Assembly: GCA_965178125.1 (NCBI GenBank)
Contig: OZ237765.1
Span: 124,001 to 188,000, forward strand
Direction of reading: 5' to 3'
DNA length: 64,000 nt
Source of the DNA: Bilabrum cf. latius
Taxonomy: Eukaryota; Bigyra: Bicosoecida; Bigyra; Bicosoecida
Of this stretch, positions 24,677-36,674 are shown one piece after another (position 1 is the stretch's first letter; every line of letters starts with the position of its first letter). The notes beneath the pieces are model-generated. The model saw only the letters and a list, made by a program, of their open reading frames with translations. It searched no databases and had not been told where the DNA came from. The position numbers were made by a program, and so were the translations under genes.

Positions 24677-27600
24677 ATAGCAGTTATCATGAGTTGAAAG
24701 TTGCGCAGGGCAATGATTCCCGTGCAGGGGGTGTGGCTCAGAGCCCCATGGTGACCCGCCGCACTCTTGATGTGGTGACTCGCCGCACCCCTCTAAAGCC
24801 TCCAGCGCACAGGCTAGGCACGGTCATCAGGCCAGTGCGGCTTCAACCCCCGCCTAGTTAGGGGAAGCAATCGTCTGCGGAAGCTAGACAAACGGTGGGC
24901 AAGCGATCCAAAGGAAAGAAGAGAGGCAATGTGGGGTCAGGGAGCCGGCCGAGAGAACGACGAGCGGACCTGGGCATGGCTGTTGGGGAGGAGGCAAGCG
25001 GTGCAGCAAACGTGGACGACTTGCTATTCGGGACGATCCCGCAAGGAGATGAGCTGCAGGCGATGGGTGCAGCCCATGGTAGTGCAAGCAGGAGGGCCGG
25101 CAAGCGCCGCAAGAAGCGCCGCAAGAGGGCAAAGCAGCACGAGCGCCAGCACGATAGGCGTCTGTCAGCCGCCGGCAGCTCCTTCCCTGTGTCTACCTCC
25201 GGGTCGCGAAGAACACTTGAGGCCGGTCCAGATGAACCTATGCCTCCCAGCACCGAGCATGTATCTTCAAGGCAAATTAACCCGCCCTCGAACGTCCCAA
25301 CTGACCCCGAGCTAGACGTCTCAAGTGCCTCGCCCAGGCAGCCATTGGCAAGCAGCAGCAGGCGCAGCAGCAGGCGCAAGGACCGTACCTCGAGTGGGTC
25401 ACAGCATTCGCTCCACCACCACCCCTGTGCCCCGACAGACAACATTAGCTCCCCTTCACAGTCCACAGCAGCTGGCACGTTCACCGCGTCCACATCAAGC
25501 ACAACCGTGGAGCTCACCGATGTGAGGCTCTGGCTCAGGGTACGGCTGCTGGGCGGGTCAGCGTGGGTGCCTCTGTCTTAGACCACTCCCAGCGACGAGC
25601 GGGCGGCCTTACAAACCGGAACTGGTGCCAGGAGAGACCCCCCTGCGCCGCACTCGCCCATGCAGCCCCGCAGAAGGCACGATGGGGCCAGCATCGGGGC
25701 CCGCAGGAGCCAGCTCACCCCGGATGCTCTCACGTTTAGACCCACGGGACCCTCCCCCTTGCGCTGGATTCTGCCCATGGTGGCCGCGCTGGGGAACAAA
25801 CAGGTGGGTGTGACGAGCGAGGGAGGGGGCGGCGCCCATCCGCTGCCCGCATGCCTGCTGCCGTTCCTGTCCGAGAGGGCCGCGGTGCTGCGGTCCAGCG
25901 GGGCATGGTCCTTTGTTGGGAGACAGGAGGCGGCTCTTCTCAATGCAGCTGCTTCCAAGGGGAAAGCGGCCTTCTCAGGGAGCAAGGGGGTCCGGTCAAT
26001 GGGCAGGCGGGGTGCGTCGTCCTCAGCTAACGCGCGCACAGCACTCCCTGGCAAGGCCAGTGGCTCTGGGACTGGTGCTGGTGCTGGGCCTGGGCCTGCG
26101 GCAGGGTCTGTCCATGGCCCCACAAAAGTCCAAGGGATGTTGCAAGGGAGGTATCCACTCCAGGTGGAGCTGTGGGCCGCTGCAAGGGGGTTTCTGAAGC
26201 GACACCCAAAGGCTGGGGCACAGAGCGCTGCAAAGCGGCTGGGGCCCAGGTCCAGGGCAAGGGCAAAACCGGTGGAAGGGAGCCGTTCGGCTGCACGCCG
26301 CGTGGGATTTGCGCCTGAGCCGTGGAAAAATGCAGGCAAGATCCAGGTCGTGAAACAAGCTTCCCCTTAGTCTTCGACTTCCCGGTCATCCGCACTGACC
26401 CCAAGCGAGGTGCATCCCATGCTGCGGGGGGTCCTGCGAGGAGCCACTGGGTCTCGATCCCGGGACCTGGCCTCCGGAACGGTCCAGTCCGACAGTCAAA
26501 GATCCAGCAACAGGCCTAAACTTGATGTCTTGTCGTCGGATGTCGACGGTGGGATGCACAGCAGCAGTATTACCAGCACAAAACTCCAGCGGCAGCATCC
26601 TCGTGGCAGCCAAGTACCCCAGGGCACTGACGGCAGCACAAGGGTGAGGATGATGACCCGCGATGAGCCAGGGAACAATGAAGATCCCCAGTAGCAGTTC
26701 AGTCTGTCCCACGATCGGCTGCAGGCGGCTCAGGAGAGGGGTCGAGCGCTGGCGCGGACCCAGACCGAGGCGCACATCGCGAGCCTGAGGGCGGGGAGCA
26801 TGGGTGCACTGCACGGCGGTGCTTCCTCGGGGGCTGGGTCCAGCAGGCGAAGGAGACCGTCCATGAAGCTGCTGGGCGTAGACGCAACGCTGGTGGAAGA
26901 CGACGACGATGATGAAAGCTGTGCCAGTGGTGGCGCCAGGCCTCTAGGTGAGCATGCCAGTGGTGGCGATGGGACTGCGAGCAGCGCTCGAGAGGGCAGC
27001 GATGAGGAGTACTCAACGGATAGTTCCCAGGGGTACTCATCCCCTAAAAGCGAGGAAGAGGAGGAAGAAGAGGAAGATTGCGCTGATAACTCCAACTCCG
27101 CCTCAGCCTCGCCGTCGCACGCGGTGCCACGGGACTAGGCCCAGGCCAAGACAAAGACAAAGTCCGCGGTTGCAACCAGCATCGAGGATCTGGAGCTGCC
27201 GCGCCCCGCAACCAGCAGTGATGATGTGACGAGTGGTACTAGTTCCGGCTCTCTGCCCCCCTCGCTGTTGTCCACGAGTGTGTGCCTGGGCGCCCTCCCC
27301 CTGCCCTTGCGTCAGTTCGAGGGGGGGCAGCTGTCCACGGCCCGGGTCACGTCGGAGCTGCAGGTGCAGGTGCAGGGGCAGGTGCAGGGGTAGAGGTAGT
27401 CGGGGGTGGAGAGTGGCGGTCCGTCGAGCCCTGGTTTGCTTCCTTCGGGGCTGGGCAGGAGCGTGAGGCTGTCCTCCACTCTGGGCATGGACGCCGGGCC
27501 CTGCCTCTCTCGGCATGCGACCGACTGGCTGGAGGTGAGGTGCAGGTATGTGAGGGTGGGGGTGCCCGAGGCGGAGGTGAGGGGGGCAGTGGGCGGGGAA

Positions 27601-27753
27601 GGGGGGGATTGTGAGGGGGGGGCAGTGCCAGTGGGGGGTGTCGGTGGGGTGGCTGGGCCGGCCGGCGAGGGCGTTTGGCTGCCCACTGGTCGGGCTGCGG
27701 CGGCTTTCCTCAACTCGCTGCAGGCGCTTCCACCGGACTGGCTGCAGCAGTGA
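17101..27753 (+). CDS. Giant single-exon low-complexity protein, unknown
   Basis: One frame of 3,551 codons ends at TGA 27751-27753 with no TAA or other TGA. It holds eighteen TAGs (for example 17653, 17863, 18064, 18391, 19144, 19165, 21769, 21994, 23824, 23842, 24601, 24859, 25579, 26368, 26692, 27136, 27391, 27397). TAA lies just before ATG 17101, so the frame cannot extend further without an intron. ATG 17284 ('MGCKLRRLQLEVVDTVVL') is an alternative start if an intron lies upstream. Most of the protein is disordered (Gly, Ser, Ala, Arg), with a polyalanine run at 24627-24676 and acidic runs near 26900 and 27060. More ordered blocks lie at 17290-17600, 19800-20170, 20450-20620, 21830-22150, 24400-24520 and 27260-27550. 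One includes 'CPMCGAWQRREHLPF', a possible half zinc site. No family is recognised. Confidence 0.7.
24627..24676. repeat. CTG/GCT microsatellite coding for polyalanine
   Basis: About sixteen trinucleotide units in the giant gene at 17101-27753. In frame they read as GCT (Ala), giving a long alanine run after 'GIRAAEAT'. Confidence 0.9.
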
Positions 27754-28070
27754 TGATGATGCCGATTTCCTCCAAGTGTGTCCCAAGTATGCCAACGTCT
27801 CAAGGCTAGTCCGTGCATGCCACCAAGCTCGAAACTAAAAGAAAGATGAATGCATGGAATACTTCGCCGCCGTCTCCAACCAAGGCACCACACAGGCGAT
27901 ACTGCATGGCCTACACAGCAATAAGCCCTACTTTTTAGCTTCCTGATCACGTTGCAGCCCATCTTTTGGCCTGCGGATCGCTCAAGTTGGCACAAGCCTC
28001 TCAGCATGCGGGGAGCAAGCATGCTCCAGAGGTCCACGGCGGAAGCCATCAGAAACTTGTATCGCCTCCG

Positions 28071-30926
28071 ATGCTGCCGCGCACCCATGTTTTTGGCAAC
28101 GGTGAGCAAGACGTGCGGTCATCAGGGGCAGTTGGGCTCGATCTTGTGACCGTACTGGCGGACGAAGCTGCGCATTCCGTTGCTGGATCCCAGGCTCACT
28201 CAAAGCTCCAATACGGGACTACAAACGAGGTGGGGCACGTGAGAGATACTCTAGCTCATTCAATCTCACGGTATGATGGGCCCTCGCCGAAGCGCTACGC
28301 TCGGAGGCATCTTGCCGCTCTCGCGGTGCCAAGACTAGACCAGCTGCCGCGACAGCCGTTTTACACGCGAGGACTGCGCGCCCTTTGTCGCCGTATTATG
28401 GCTGTTGGGTTGCTTCGAAAGCGCCGAAGGGGTTTCAGCTCGTACCGCTCGAGCTTGGTCGCCAGCGAGCTCGTCGATTTCCTGGTGCATTCTCGCCAAG
28501 TGACTAGCCGAGTGGCCGCGTTGCAGCTGTGCCAGACACTGGTGCTGCACAGATACATCGTGCAGCTAGCTGAAGGGGCCGCCGCTGCAGCTGCAGCCAC
28601 GGAGCGCCGCCGGCGGATGGAGCGCAAGCGACAGGGCAAAGAGACGCAGGCTGATTTGGCTGCCTCCTCCCGGCGCTCCCCCTGGCTGGAGCCCTGCCCG
28701 GACCCGATTTTCGTGGATGATGACTCCCTCTATCGCCTGTCGAGCCGAGCCCACGAGGAAACCTCCAGGGGGACTGCGCCACCGGAGGCCCGGCTGGCTC
28801 TGTGGACGGAGGGAGCCGCAGCCCCCGGGGGTCACACCCTTGGGGGACACATCAGGGGGTCGTCCCCGCACGGGGGTCTCAGGGGATCTCCCCGGAGACC
28901 GGAGCGGAGGCTGCTGCATGCCCCCGGCACAGAGGCCCCCCAGGCCGACCCACCTGCCACCCCTGTCCCTGCCCCAGCCCCCGCCTCAGCACCGACCAAG
29001 GGGGCTCGCCAGCAGCCCCACTCGTCACACCCAGCCAGCACCAGCCAGTCCCCCTCGGGCACCTCCTCCCGCCGCGGCTCCGTGACGGGTCCCCGCAGAC
29101 GGGCCGCCTCTGTGGCGAGCGAGCAGGGTGCATCGCACGGTGGCGCGGGAGGGCCCAACGGATCCCCTTCTGGGTCCATCCAGCTTACAGACTCCCTGTC
29201 AACATCGAGACCCGGGGGCGGAGCCGGCGCCGCGCAGTCATACCAGTCCATGCCCAGAGAGGGCAGCGTGCAAGGGGGGGCTGAGGGCGAGGGGGCCAGC
29301 AGCGCGGGAGGGAAGCCGGGGGCTAAGGACGGAGGCAGCCCCCGGGGCGGGGCCCATGCCGCCCCAGTACCCGTCTCGAATAATGGCTCCGGATCCGCAG
29401 CGCCGGGCTCCGGCCAGGGGGCCAAGTCCGCCGGCGTCACCCCACGGCTGGGTCGCGCTGTCAGCGTGCTGGCCCCCGTGCACGAGGGGGACGAGGGGGG
29501 CCCAGGGAACAACAAACAAGGAGAGACAAATGTAGAGGGTGGTCGAACTCCGGGTGGCGCGGGTGGCACGGGTGGCGCGGGGAGTGGTGGTCCCAAGGAC
29601 GCGCACGCCAAGGCCGTGGCGGCGGGACGTGTCACGCGGGGGGCCATGGGCAGCGGAACCGCCGGCGCCGCCGCGCAGGCCTCACCGGGCAGCGACCCCG
29701 AGTCGGGCATTGCAAACACCCCTGGGAGCGGCGCCCTCCCCGCATTGGGGTCATACGAGGACACCCCCCCCGAATACAGGCAGCCGCTGCGGCAAGATGG
29801 AGGCGACGGGGGCAGCCCGGGCCACGGCCCTCACTCGTCACAGCAGCAGCAGCAGCAACAGCAGTCGCTGCAAAAGTCCCCGCTCAGCAAGCAGGCCCGC
29901 CCCCAGGAGGACCCCACCGTGGGGAAGACCCCCCCTCCCGATCGAGATAACAGTGGGGGGCAAAGCACGGAGGCGGGATCGGGGGCGGGGGCGGGGGCCG
30001 GCGCAGGTACGCCTTCCCCTTCCCCGCGTCCCGGATCGCACTCGTCACAGCAGCCGCGCGAGAGCCTGACCGAGGAGGAGGAGCTGGCTCTGAGGCGCAG
30101 GCAGCTGCAGGAGAGGGAAGCCGAGCTCGACGGTAAGACGGTGCGTGCCGGGTGGCTGACCAAGCAGGGGCACAGCTTCTTCACCTGGCGCCGGCGGTGG
30201 TTCGTCCTCAAGGGCAGGTGCCTCAGGTACTTTTCGGCTCCGGGTGAGCAGGACGTCAAGGCGAAAGGCGTGCTCGACCTTCTGCAGTATTCGCTGGTCC
30301 CCGCCGACTCGCCCAGGAAGGGCGTGTCGATGCGCCTGAGCCACAAGGACACCGCGGGGACGGAAAGGGATTACTACATGTACGCAGATAGCGACAGGGA
30401 TTTCATGGCGTGGGTCAAGGCGATCTCCATCGTGGTGCAGAACTACGACGATCTGAGGGACGCCCTGGCCGAGCTGGAGAGGGCGGAGGCTGAGCTCATG
30501 GTGCGGCGGGAGGACGAGGCTGCCAGGGCCATGTGGTCCGATGCGGGGGGGGCGGGGGGAGGGGTCGGACAGGGGGGGGCTGGAGGCGGCGGCAGCAGGC
30601 GGCGGGGGCTCAGCATGAGCAAGAGCAGGAGCAGGAGGGCGATCCTTGCTGCGCAAGGGGGGGTGATGGGTGCGGGGTCCGGCGGGAGGGTGATGATGGG
30701 GGGGGGTATGGGGCTGAGGCGGGCGGGGTCTGCGGTTCGTGTGTAGTCCGCGGGGGCGGGATCCGTGGCGGGTGGGGGCCAGGGGGGTCCCGCTGCGCGG
30801 CGCCTGCGGACGGCGGCGGCTTCGTCTGGTGGTGACGGGGGGGGTACCACGGCCGGGGGCAGCGGAACAACGGGGCCGTACGCTTCGAGCGCCTCGGGAT
30901 CGCAGGTGGAAGAATGGAGGGGCTGA
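28071..30926 (+). CDS. DEP and PH domain signalling protein
   Basis: About 951 residues from the first in-frame ATG (28071) to TGA 30924-30926. TAG at 30744 is read through, adding 60 residues. Residues ~95-225 look like a DEP domain ('SSLVASELVDFLVHSRQV' and later 'PIFVDDDSLYRL'). Residues ~690-790 are a good PH domain, with 'AGWLTKQGHSFFTWRRRWFV' at the start and a Trp-containing C-terminal helix ('DFMAWVKAISIV'). DEP domains recruit proteins to membranes or G-protein signalling, and PH domains bind phosphoinositides or proteins, so a membrane signalling adaptor is likely. The link between the domains is ~450 residues of low-complexity sequence. The N-terminus is uncertain: an ATG at 28005 in another frame followed by a GTGAGC donor near 28102 could be a separate first exon. 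Confidence 0.83.
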
Positions 30927-31067
30927 CAGGTAGTTTCCGTAGCTGGGCGGACTCTGTCATGCCGCTCTTGGGCAGTCTTCCGCCCGTCTTCATCGTCGTC
31001 GCTCGAACCGGTTGCAACCTATCGTCTCGAGCGACGGGTCCCAGCAGAACCGTTGAACTGCGCTAGA

Positions 31068-34000
31068 ATGGCTGCTGTTGCCGGAGCTTCCACGGAAAAG
31101 CCTCTCAACGTGATTGAGAAGATCCTTTTGCACCATGCTGTCGGTTTGCAATCTAAAGCCATCAAGCCGGGCGACGTGCTTTGCGTCAAAGTGAGAGCGC
31201 GATCCATCGGTGGCCTCGATACCCTTCTTGGCAGATACAGAGCATATGAAGAACGAGTAGATCGACAATTCAACTTAGAATTGCATATAGATATCATAAG
31301 GTGCAAGAATATGCACTGAACTACCCTGAATCAGGTTGTCGCTGCAACGCAACACATTTCTCACCGAGCGCCATGCTCTGCGTGTCGCAGGTGGACTGGA
31401 CCATGGCGAACGAGATTACCTGGAAGGGGATGCGCATGCTTTGGCGTCGCCTTGGAGAGCCCAAACCGGCAAACCGTGAGTAGCATTCTTCAGTCGCTCT
31501 TGGCACATATCAGACGTTGATGCTGGCGCCCCGATCCAAGCACAAGCGAGTTTACACTCGCATTCTGCATCGCACCGAATCCAACATTCCGTGGCAGCCC
31601 CTCTTTGCTCTCTGCAGCCGAGCGCGTGTGGCTGTCGGTGGACCACTCGACGGACCCTCGCATCAACCACGAGCCCAAGCCGCTCGAGCTCACCAAGCTG
31701 GTGACCCAGTTCGCCAGGGAACACAAGATCGTGGACTTCTTCCCCCCTAACACCTCCATTATGCACACCGAGTTCGCCCGCCAGCGCTCCCAACCCGGCC
31801 AGATTGTCATCGGGGCCGATTCCCACACGTGCTCCGGGGGCGGCATGGGGGCGTTCGCCGTGGGCCTCGGGGCGGGGGACGTGGTGCTCCCACTCGTCAC
31901 AGGGCGCACCTGGTTCCGCGTCCCCGAGACGATCCGCATCGAGCTCAAGGGCAGGCCCGCTTTCGGCATCAGCGGGAAAGACGTCATGCTGCACATCTTG
32001 GGCAAGCTCAAGCGCAACACCGTGGCCCTCGGGAGGGCGGTCGAGTATGGCGGGCCCGGGATGAAGTACCTCTCCTGCGACGCGAGATTCGCGCTGGCGA
32101 ACATGGCCACGGAGTTCGGGGCTCTCGCGGGCGTATGCGTGGCCGACGCCGTGACGGCAGCCGCCCTGGCCAAGCGGGAGAGGGTGGGCAAGGCCTTCGA
32201 CCAAGCCGCCAAAGGGTGCGGCTGCAGCCAGGCAGCGCCCGAGGTCGTGGGCGACGACGCCGAGCGAATGGACTCGGAGACGAAAGCCAAGGCCGAGGCC
32301 GCCATGGCCGAGGTGGTCCAGGGAACAACACCGGGATCCGGAGCCGCAAAGGCGGGGGACATCGAGGCGGATGGGGCCGCGTCCGTGACGGCCCGCGCCC
32401 CCTCCTCCTCGGCTGCCGCGCACACGTCAGAGGCGTTGTACTTCCAGCCGGATGACGAGTGCGAGTACGCGGGTGTGTACGAGATCGACCTGGGCGAGGT
32501 GTCCCCCGCGGTGGCGCGGTACCCAGACCCCGACAACTGCGTGCCGGTGAACGACCCTGCCGTCAAGGGCAAGCCCCTGGACGGCTGCTTCATCGGGGCG
32601 TGCACCACGGCTCAGGAAGAGCTGGTCCTTGCCGCGCTGGTGCTGGAGCAGGCCCTCAGGCAGGGCCGCAAGCCAGCGGTTGCAACCGCCACGGGGATGG
32701 GGAAGGCCCCGCAGCGGAGGGTCACCCCAGGGTCTGTCTAGATCTACGAGACTCTCGAGAGGCACGGCCTGCTGGACGTGTACCGCAGGGCGGGCTTTAC
32801 CGTGGGTTCGCCCGGGTGCTCCTTCTGCCTGGGGATCGCCGCTGACGTGGCACAGGAGGGCGAGATCTGGCTGTCCTCGCAAAACCGGAACTTCAAGGAC
32901 AGGATGGGCCGGGGGTCCATCGGGTCCCTGGCCTCTGCCGCGACGGTGGCGGCCAGCAGCTTGGGCATGGCGGTGGAGGACCCCACCCCTTTTCTGAAGG
33001 GGATCGATCCCGAGCGTTTCGAGGCGCTGCGGGGGGAGCTGAGGGTGGGACCCCCGGGAGGGGTCAGGGCCCTGCGCCCCCTGGTGGGGGCGGGGATTGG
33101 AGTGCGGGCTGGTCGCGCAGCTGTGACGATTGAGTACGACGCGGAAGGCCCCGCGGTGCCGAAGGAAGACCCAGCAGGCGCGGGGGCTGCTGCTGCTGCT
33201 GCTGCAGGGGGCAAAGAGGCGGAGGAAGAAGGTGAGGCGAAAGAAGAACAAGTAGAGGGAGAAGCAGGGGCGGCGGAGGGGGCCTCGGATGCAGTTGGGC
33301 TCTTGGCCCCCGAGGCACCACGGGACGATGCACTCGTCACATGGACCGAGCCGCAGCCCGAGCTCGCGACGGGGGCAGGAGGAGGTGCCTCCGCTGCCGA
33401 TGATGATGCGGCAGCAGCGGCCGATGGGGGCGAGCCGCCCGTCATCGGCCCTCACCTGCCCACGTCGGTCAAGGGAGCGGTGCAGCGTTTCGGGGCGCAC
33501 GTGGACACGGACGCGATCATTCCCGGACCTTTCCTGGCATGTTCCGCGGAAGACCGCGTCAAGCACGGGGAGAGGGCCGACATGACCGAGGACGAGTTTC
33601 TGGGGGCCAAGTGCTTCGCGTACGCGCGGCCCGAGTTCAGGGGCAGGGTCAAGGAGGGCCGCACGGTGGTGGTGGCGGGGGAGGGCTTCGGCAGCGGGAG
33701 CAGCCGAGAGGAGGCGGTGAGGGCGCTGAGGGCCGCGGGGGTGGGCGCGGTGGTGGCCCGGTCCTTCGCGTTCATCTACGGGCGGAACCAGCCGAACAAC
33801 AACCTGCTGGGCGTGACGGTGTCCTCGGATCGGTTCTACGAGCTGGCCCAGGAGGGATCCACCGTGGAGGTGGACGTGCCCAACCGGCAGGTGACCGTGT
33901 GGCCGTCCTCCTCGTCGTCGGGTGAGGGCGGCAGCGCTGGGGAGGGCGCAACGGAATCGTTTCCTTTCGAGCTTAGTCTTGTTGAGGAGCGATTTCTTCA

Positions 34001-34166
34001 GGCAGGTGGAGTGGAGCGCCTATACAAGCGCTTCGGGGCGGGTCTGTTCGAGGCCGTGCTGCAGGGCAAGACGGAGGGGTGCGTGCCCGACGACAAGGTC
34101 GAAATGGGGGAGCCTGCCAGCGTGAAAGGGAGAGATGCCGCCAGAGCAAGGACAACGAAGGGTTAA
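31068..34166 (+). CDS. Fused LeuC-LeuD aconitase-family dehydratase
   Basis: Three exons: 31068-31190, 31391-31475 and 31618-34166 (918 residues). Introns of 200 and 142 bp have GTGAG donors, CAG acceptors and matching phases. The large-subunit half has the aconitase blocks 'VIGADSHTCSGG', 'VLPLVTGRTW', 'GACTTAQEEL' and 'SPGCSFCLG', which supply the three iron-sulfur cysteines. The small-subunit 'swivel' half has 'GFGSGSSREEAVRALRAAG' and 'YGRNQPNNNLLGV'. They are joined by ~100 low-complexity residues near 33150-33430. A single TAG at 32739-32741 splits the halves under the standard code ('TPGSV-x-IYETLERHGL'). TAA 34164-34166 ends the gene. It probably interconverts 2- and 3-isopropylmalate (leucine synthesis). 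A homoaconitase-like role in lysine synthesis cannot be excluded from sequence alone. Confidence 0.9.
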
Positions 34167-36674
34167 TTGTAAGATGGCAGGAGCCTGGTAGTGAGCGACG
34201 CGTATCGGCAGCAATGAGACCGGCTCGATTCAGAGTTGCAGCGAGGATCGTTCGTTTCTCAGTCCAGCAGGCTGTGGCTGCCCATGCACTTGCGCCGATG
34301 TTCAACGACTTGCAAAGTATTTGAGTATGCTTGGATTTCTACTACATCATTGCTCATTCGAAGCAAGGCTTCCACTCGAAGTTTGAAAGAAACGCGCAAC
34401 TATCATCATGATGCCGCAAATCAGACCGGCGATTAGATCGGCACCACACCAAGCCTATGCCATGCACTTGGCGGGAGTTCATTCATGTTGACTGTGAATA
34501 CTACTTGTTGGTCCTGCTCAAGACGTTCACTGCGCAGCTTCTACCACAGCAACTTGGTTCCTCCGGGATCCGGGGTTGGTGCGTTGGGTGCCGGTGCGTG
34601 GCAGCCAAATCAATATTATTCGCCTGATAAACCATCCAGAGCAGTGAAGCCTATCAACTCATTCATTATGTCGATGCGATGGCTTCGATTCATTGAGTAA
34701 TGGTTAGCAGGTTAGACGGATATACACGAAGGCTGGTGCGATGGGGGGTGTGTAGCAGGATGCAGAAATCAGCTCTAGGAAACAGCTTTGCGCACTAGAT
34801 ATCGGCACATTATATGTACATTTCTAGGAGCTTGCAATAACTTATCGTGGTCTTTCAGCGTCTGCAAATTGGGCGTGTGTTGCACAGCAAGACGGTAGTC
34901 GCCTGCTGAGCTCGTGACGCTTCTTGCAGGAACGGCTGCAAGTAGCACGCTAGAAAGCACCGCATCTACATAGAGGGGATCCTTGATCAAATTTCGCGTA
35001 ATGACAGGCACTCGTAGCACAGCGACCATGGCACTAGAGCCTCCCCAGTAGCGACCTCGCAGGCAGGGCCGTCGTGCCGCGACCATCAAGCCTTGATGAG
35101 TGTGAACAACCCTTCAAGCAGGTGCTCCGTGTCTTGTGTGCGCGACCAACCACACACCTACTGCTTCCGAGAGGCTTCCTTGCGGCGTAATGCCAAAACT
35201 TTGTGGCTGATGGGTTACTACAGTCTCTTGACTGTTTCTTTTTGAGTAGCTTATGAGCAATTTTGTGTTTTGTGGCAAATTGTGATGGAACCTGCTACGG
35301 GTCGAACATGCGCTCGTACGGTAGGCTTCATCGTCGGCATTTAGGGCGCACAATTATAAAGCGACTTCGATAGATATCATGAAGTTCTGCACGTATCTCT
35401 CCACGATTCGGAGAGGACAACAGTGGAACTCCGTCGGAGAGTAACAAGATCACCGGGATGAATGGCGTACGTCGTCCAGCAGCGGTACACAGCCCGGCGT
35501 AGGATATTTCATTGATAATGAATTTATGACAATGACGGTTGCGCACTCAATTTACGCTGTGCAGGATGCACAAGACAAGATAAACTGAGACCAGTCGGGC
35601 AGAAAATGTCAATGGCAGCTCGTGTGCAGGGATACAATCGCTGCGCCCGTCATTGGCAACGTTTGTCTTTTCCCTGTAAAACATGGTGCTGGGCATGTGT
35701 TTGAGTCGGTCAGTCATCCTGTGCATAGCATAGGTAGGCCTGGCCAATCGTGGTTCCGAATCCTGCCGTGACGATCGCTGGAGTCTCCACTAATCGGCCG
35801 TCACTCACACGTTTGCTTTATGGACCCTAGCGAGAGAGCTTTATCGACAACAAGTCTATCAAGGGGGTAGTCGCAGGGATCCTTTGGGGCTCAGCCGCGG
35901 CAAAGCTTGGCAACAGAGGCGTCGGACGTAGCGGTCGGCACTGCTGGAAACAAAGCATCGGCGACCGGTGGGATCGGTAGCACCGACACGAAACCGGAGC
36001 CAGATGTACCAACTGGAACGTCTGCTTTGGGTCACGAATCGGCGAACACTTCAAGTAGTGCGGGCGAATCGCAGGCAAACTAGAACTCGCAGACATTGAG
36101 CCAAAGGGCGGTGCCACCAGTGCGGGCGGTCGCGTCGTTGCAGCCGTCCCAATCACGACCATCCACTCCAGATCGAGCCGGGAGCGGTCAAATACCCTAG
36201 GATGATCCTAAATCATCGCTTGAGAGGTATGCAAGGACGAAGGAGGACGGGGTGTTGCTTCCGTGGGATTTGGCGGAGACCTCGTGGGGAGGAATTCATC
36301 TTGGGGAATTGACTGGCTGGGAATAACTTCGATAGATAGTAGTCCCGGCCCGTGCTGCTGCAAGGGTTTATCAGTAATGAAGCGATGCGCAATGCTTGGC
36401 TTGGCCTCTGCTGGGAGACCTGAGCTCTTGCAGACACTTGCAAAACCACACTTTTTCCACGCGTGGACGGCATCCGGGCTGAAAGTAATGCATGGTGTAA
36501 AGTCTAAAGCGACATTCAAGAATGTATTCTTTATTGTATGTGCCCGGCTTTGTACTGTCTAGACTCTAAAGTCTAGACTTGTGTAGTGGGCATAATGCAA
36601 GCGTCCATTGCTGCAGGCCAGGCTCTTACTTACTTCTGACGCAAACGAAACGCCAGTCTCCAGCTGCTCCACGT
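34167..36674. other. 2.5-kb region without a recognisable gene
   Basis: Lower GC than its surroundings and no ORF with family resemblance. The longest candidates (34775-35089 minus, 36208-36519 minus) are short and look random. It separates the 3' ends of the LeuC-LeuD and GH10 genes, which converge here. A direct repeat of TCTAGACT-like sequence occurs near 36560-36580. A noncoding RNA or an unrecognised intron-rich gene could be missed. Confidence 0.55.

Noticed and set aside
12025-27753. Antisense ORFs opposite the two giant genes (for example 13303-14286 plus, 18913-19380 minus)
   Set aside because: Long antisense ORFs are expected in GC-rich coding DNA, and they stop at TGA or TAA repeatedly while the chosen frames do not.
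28005-28102. Separate first exon for the DEP-PH gene
   Set aside because: A plausible ATG and GTGAGC donor exist, but no acceptor could be fixed by homology, so I kept the single-exon start and noted the alternative.
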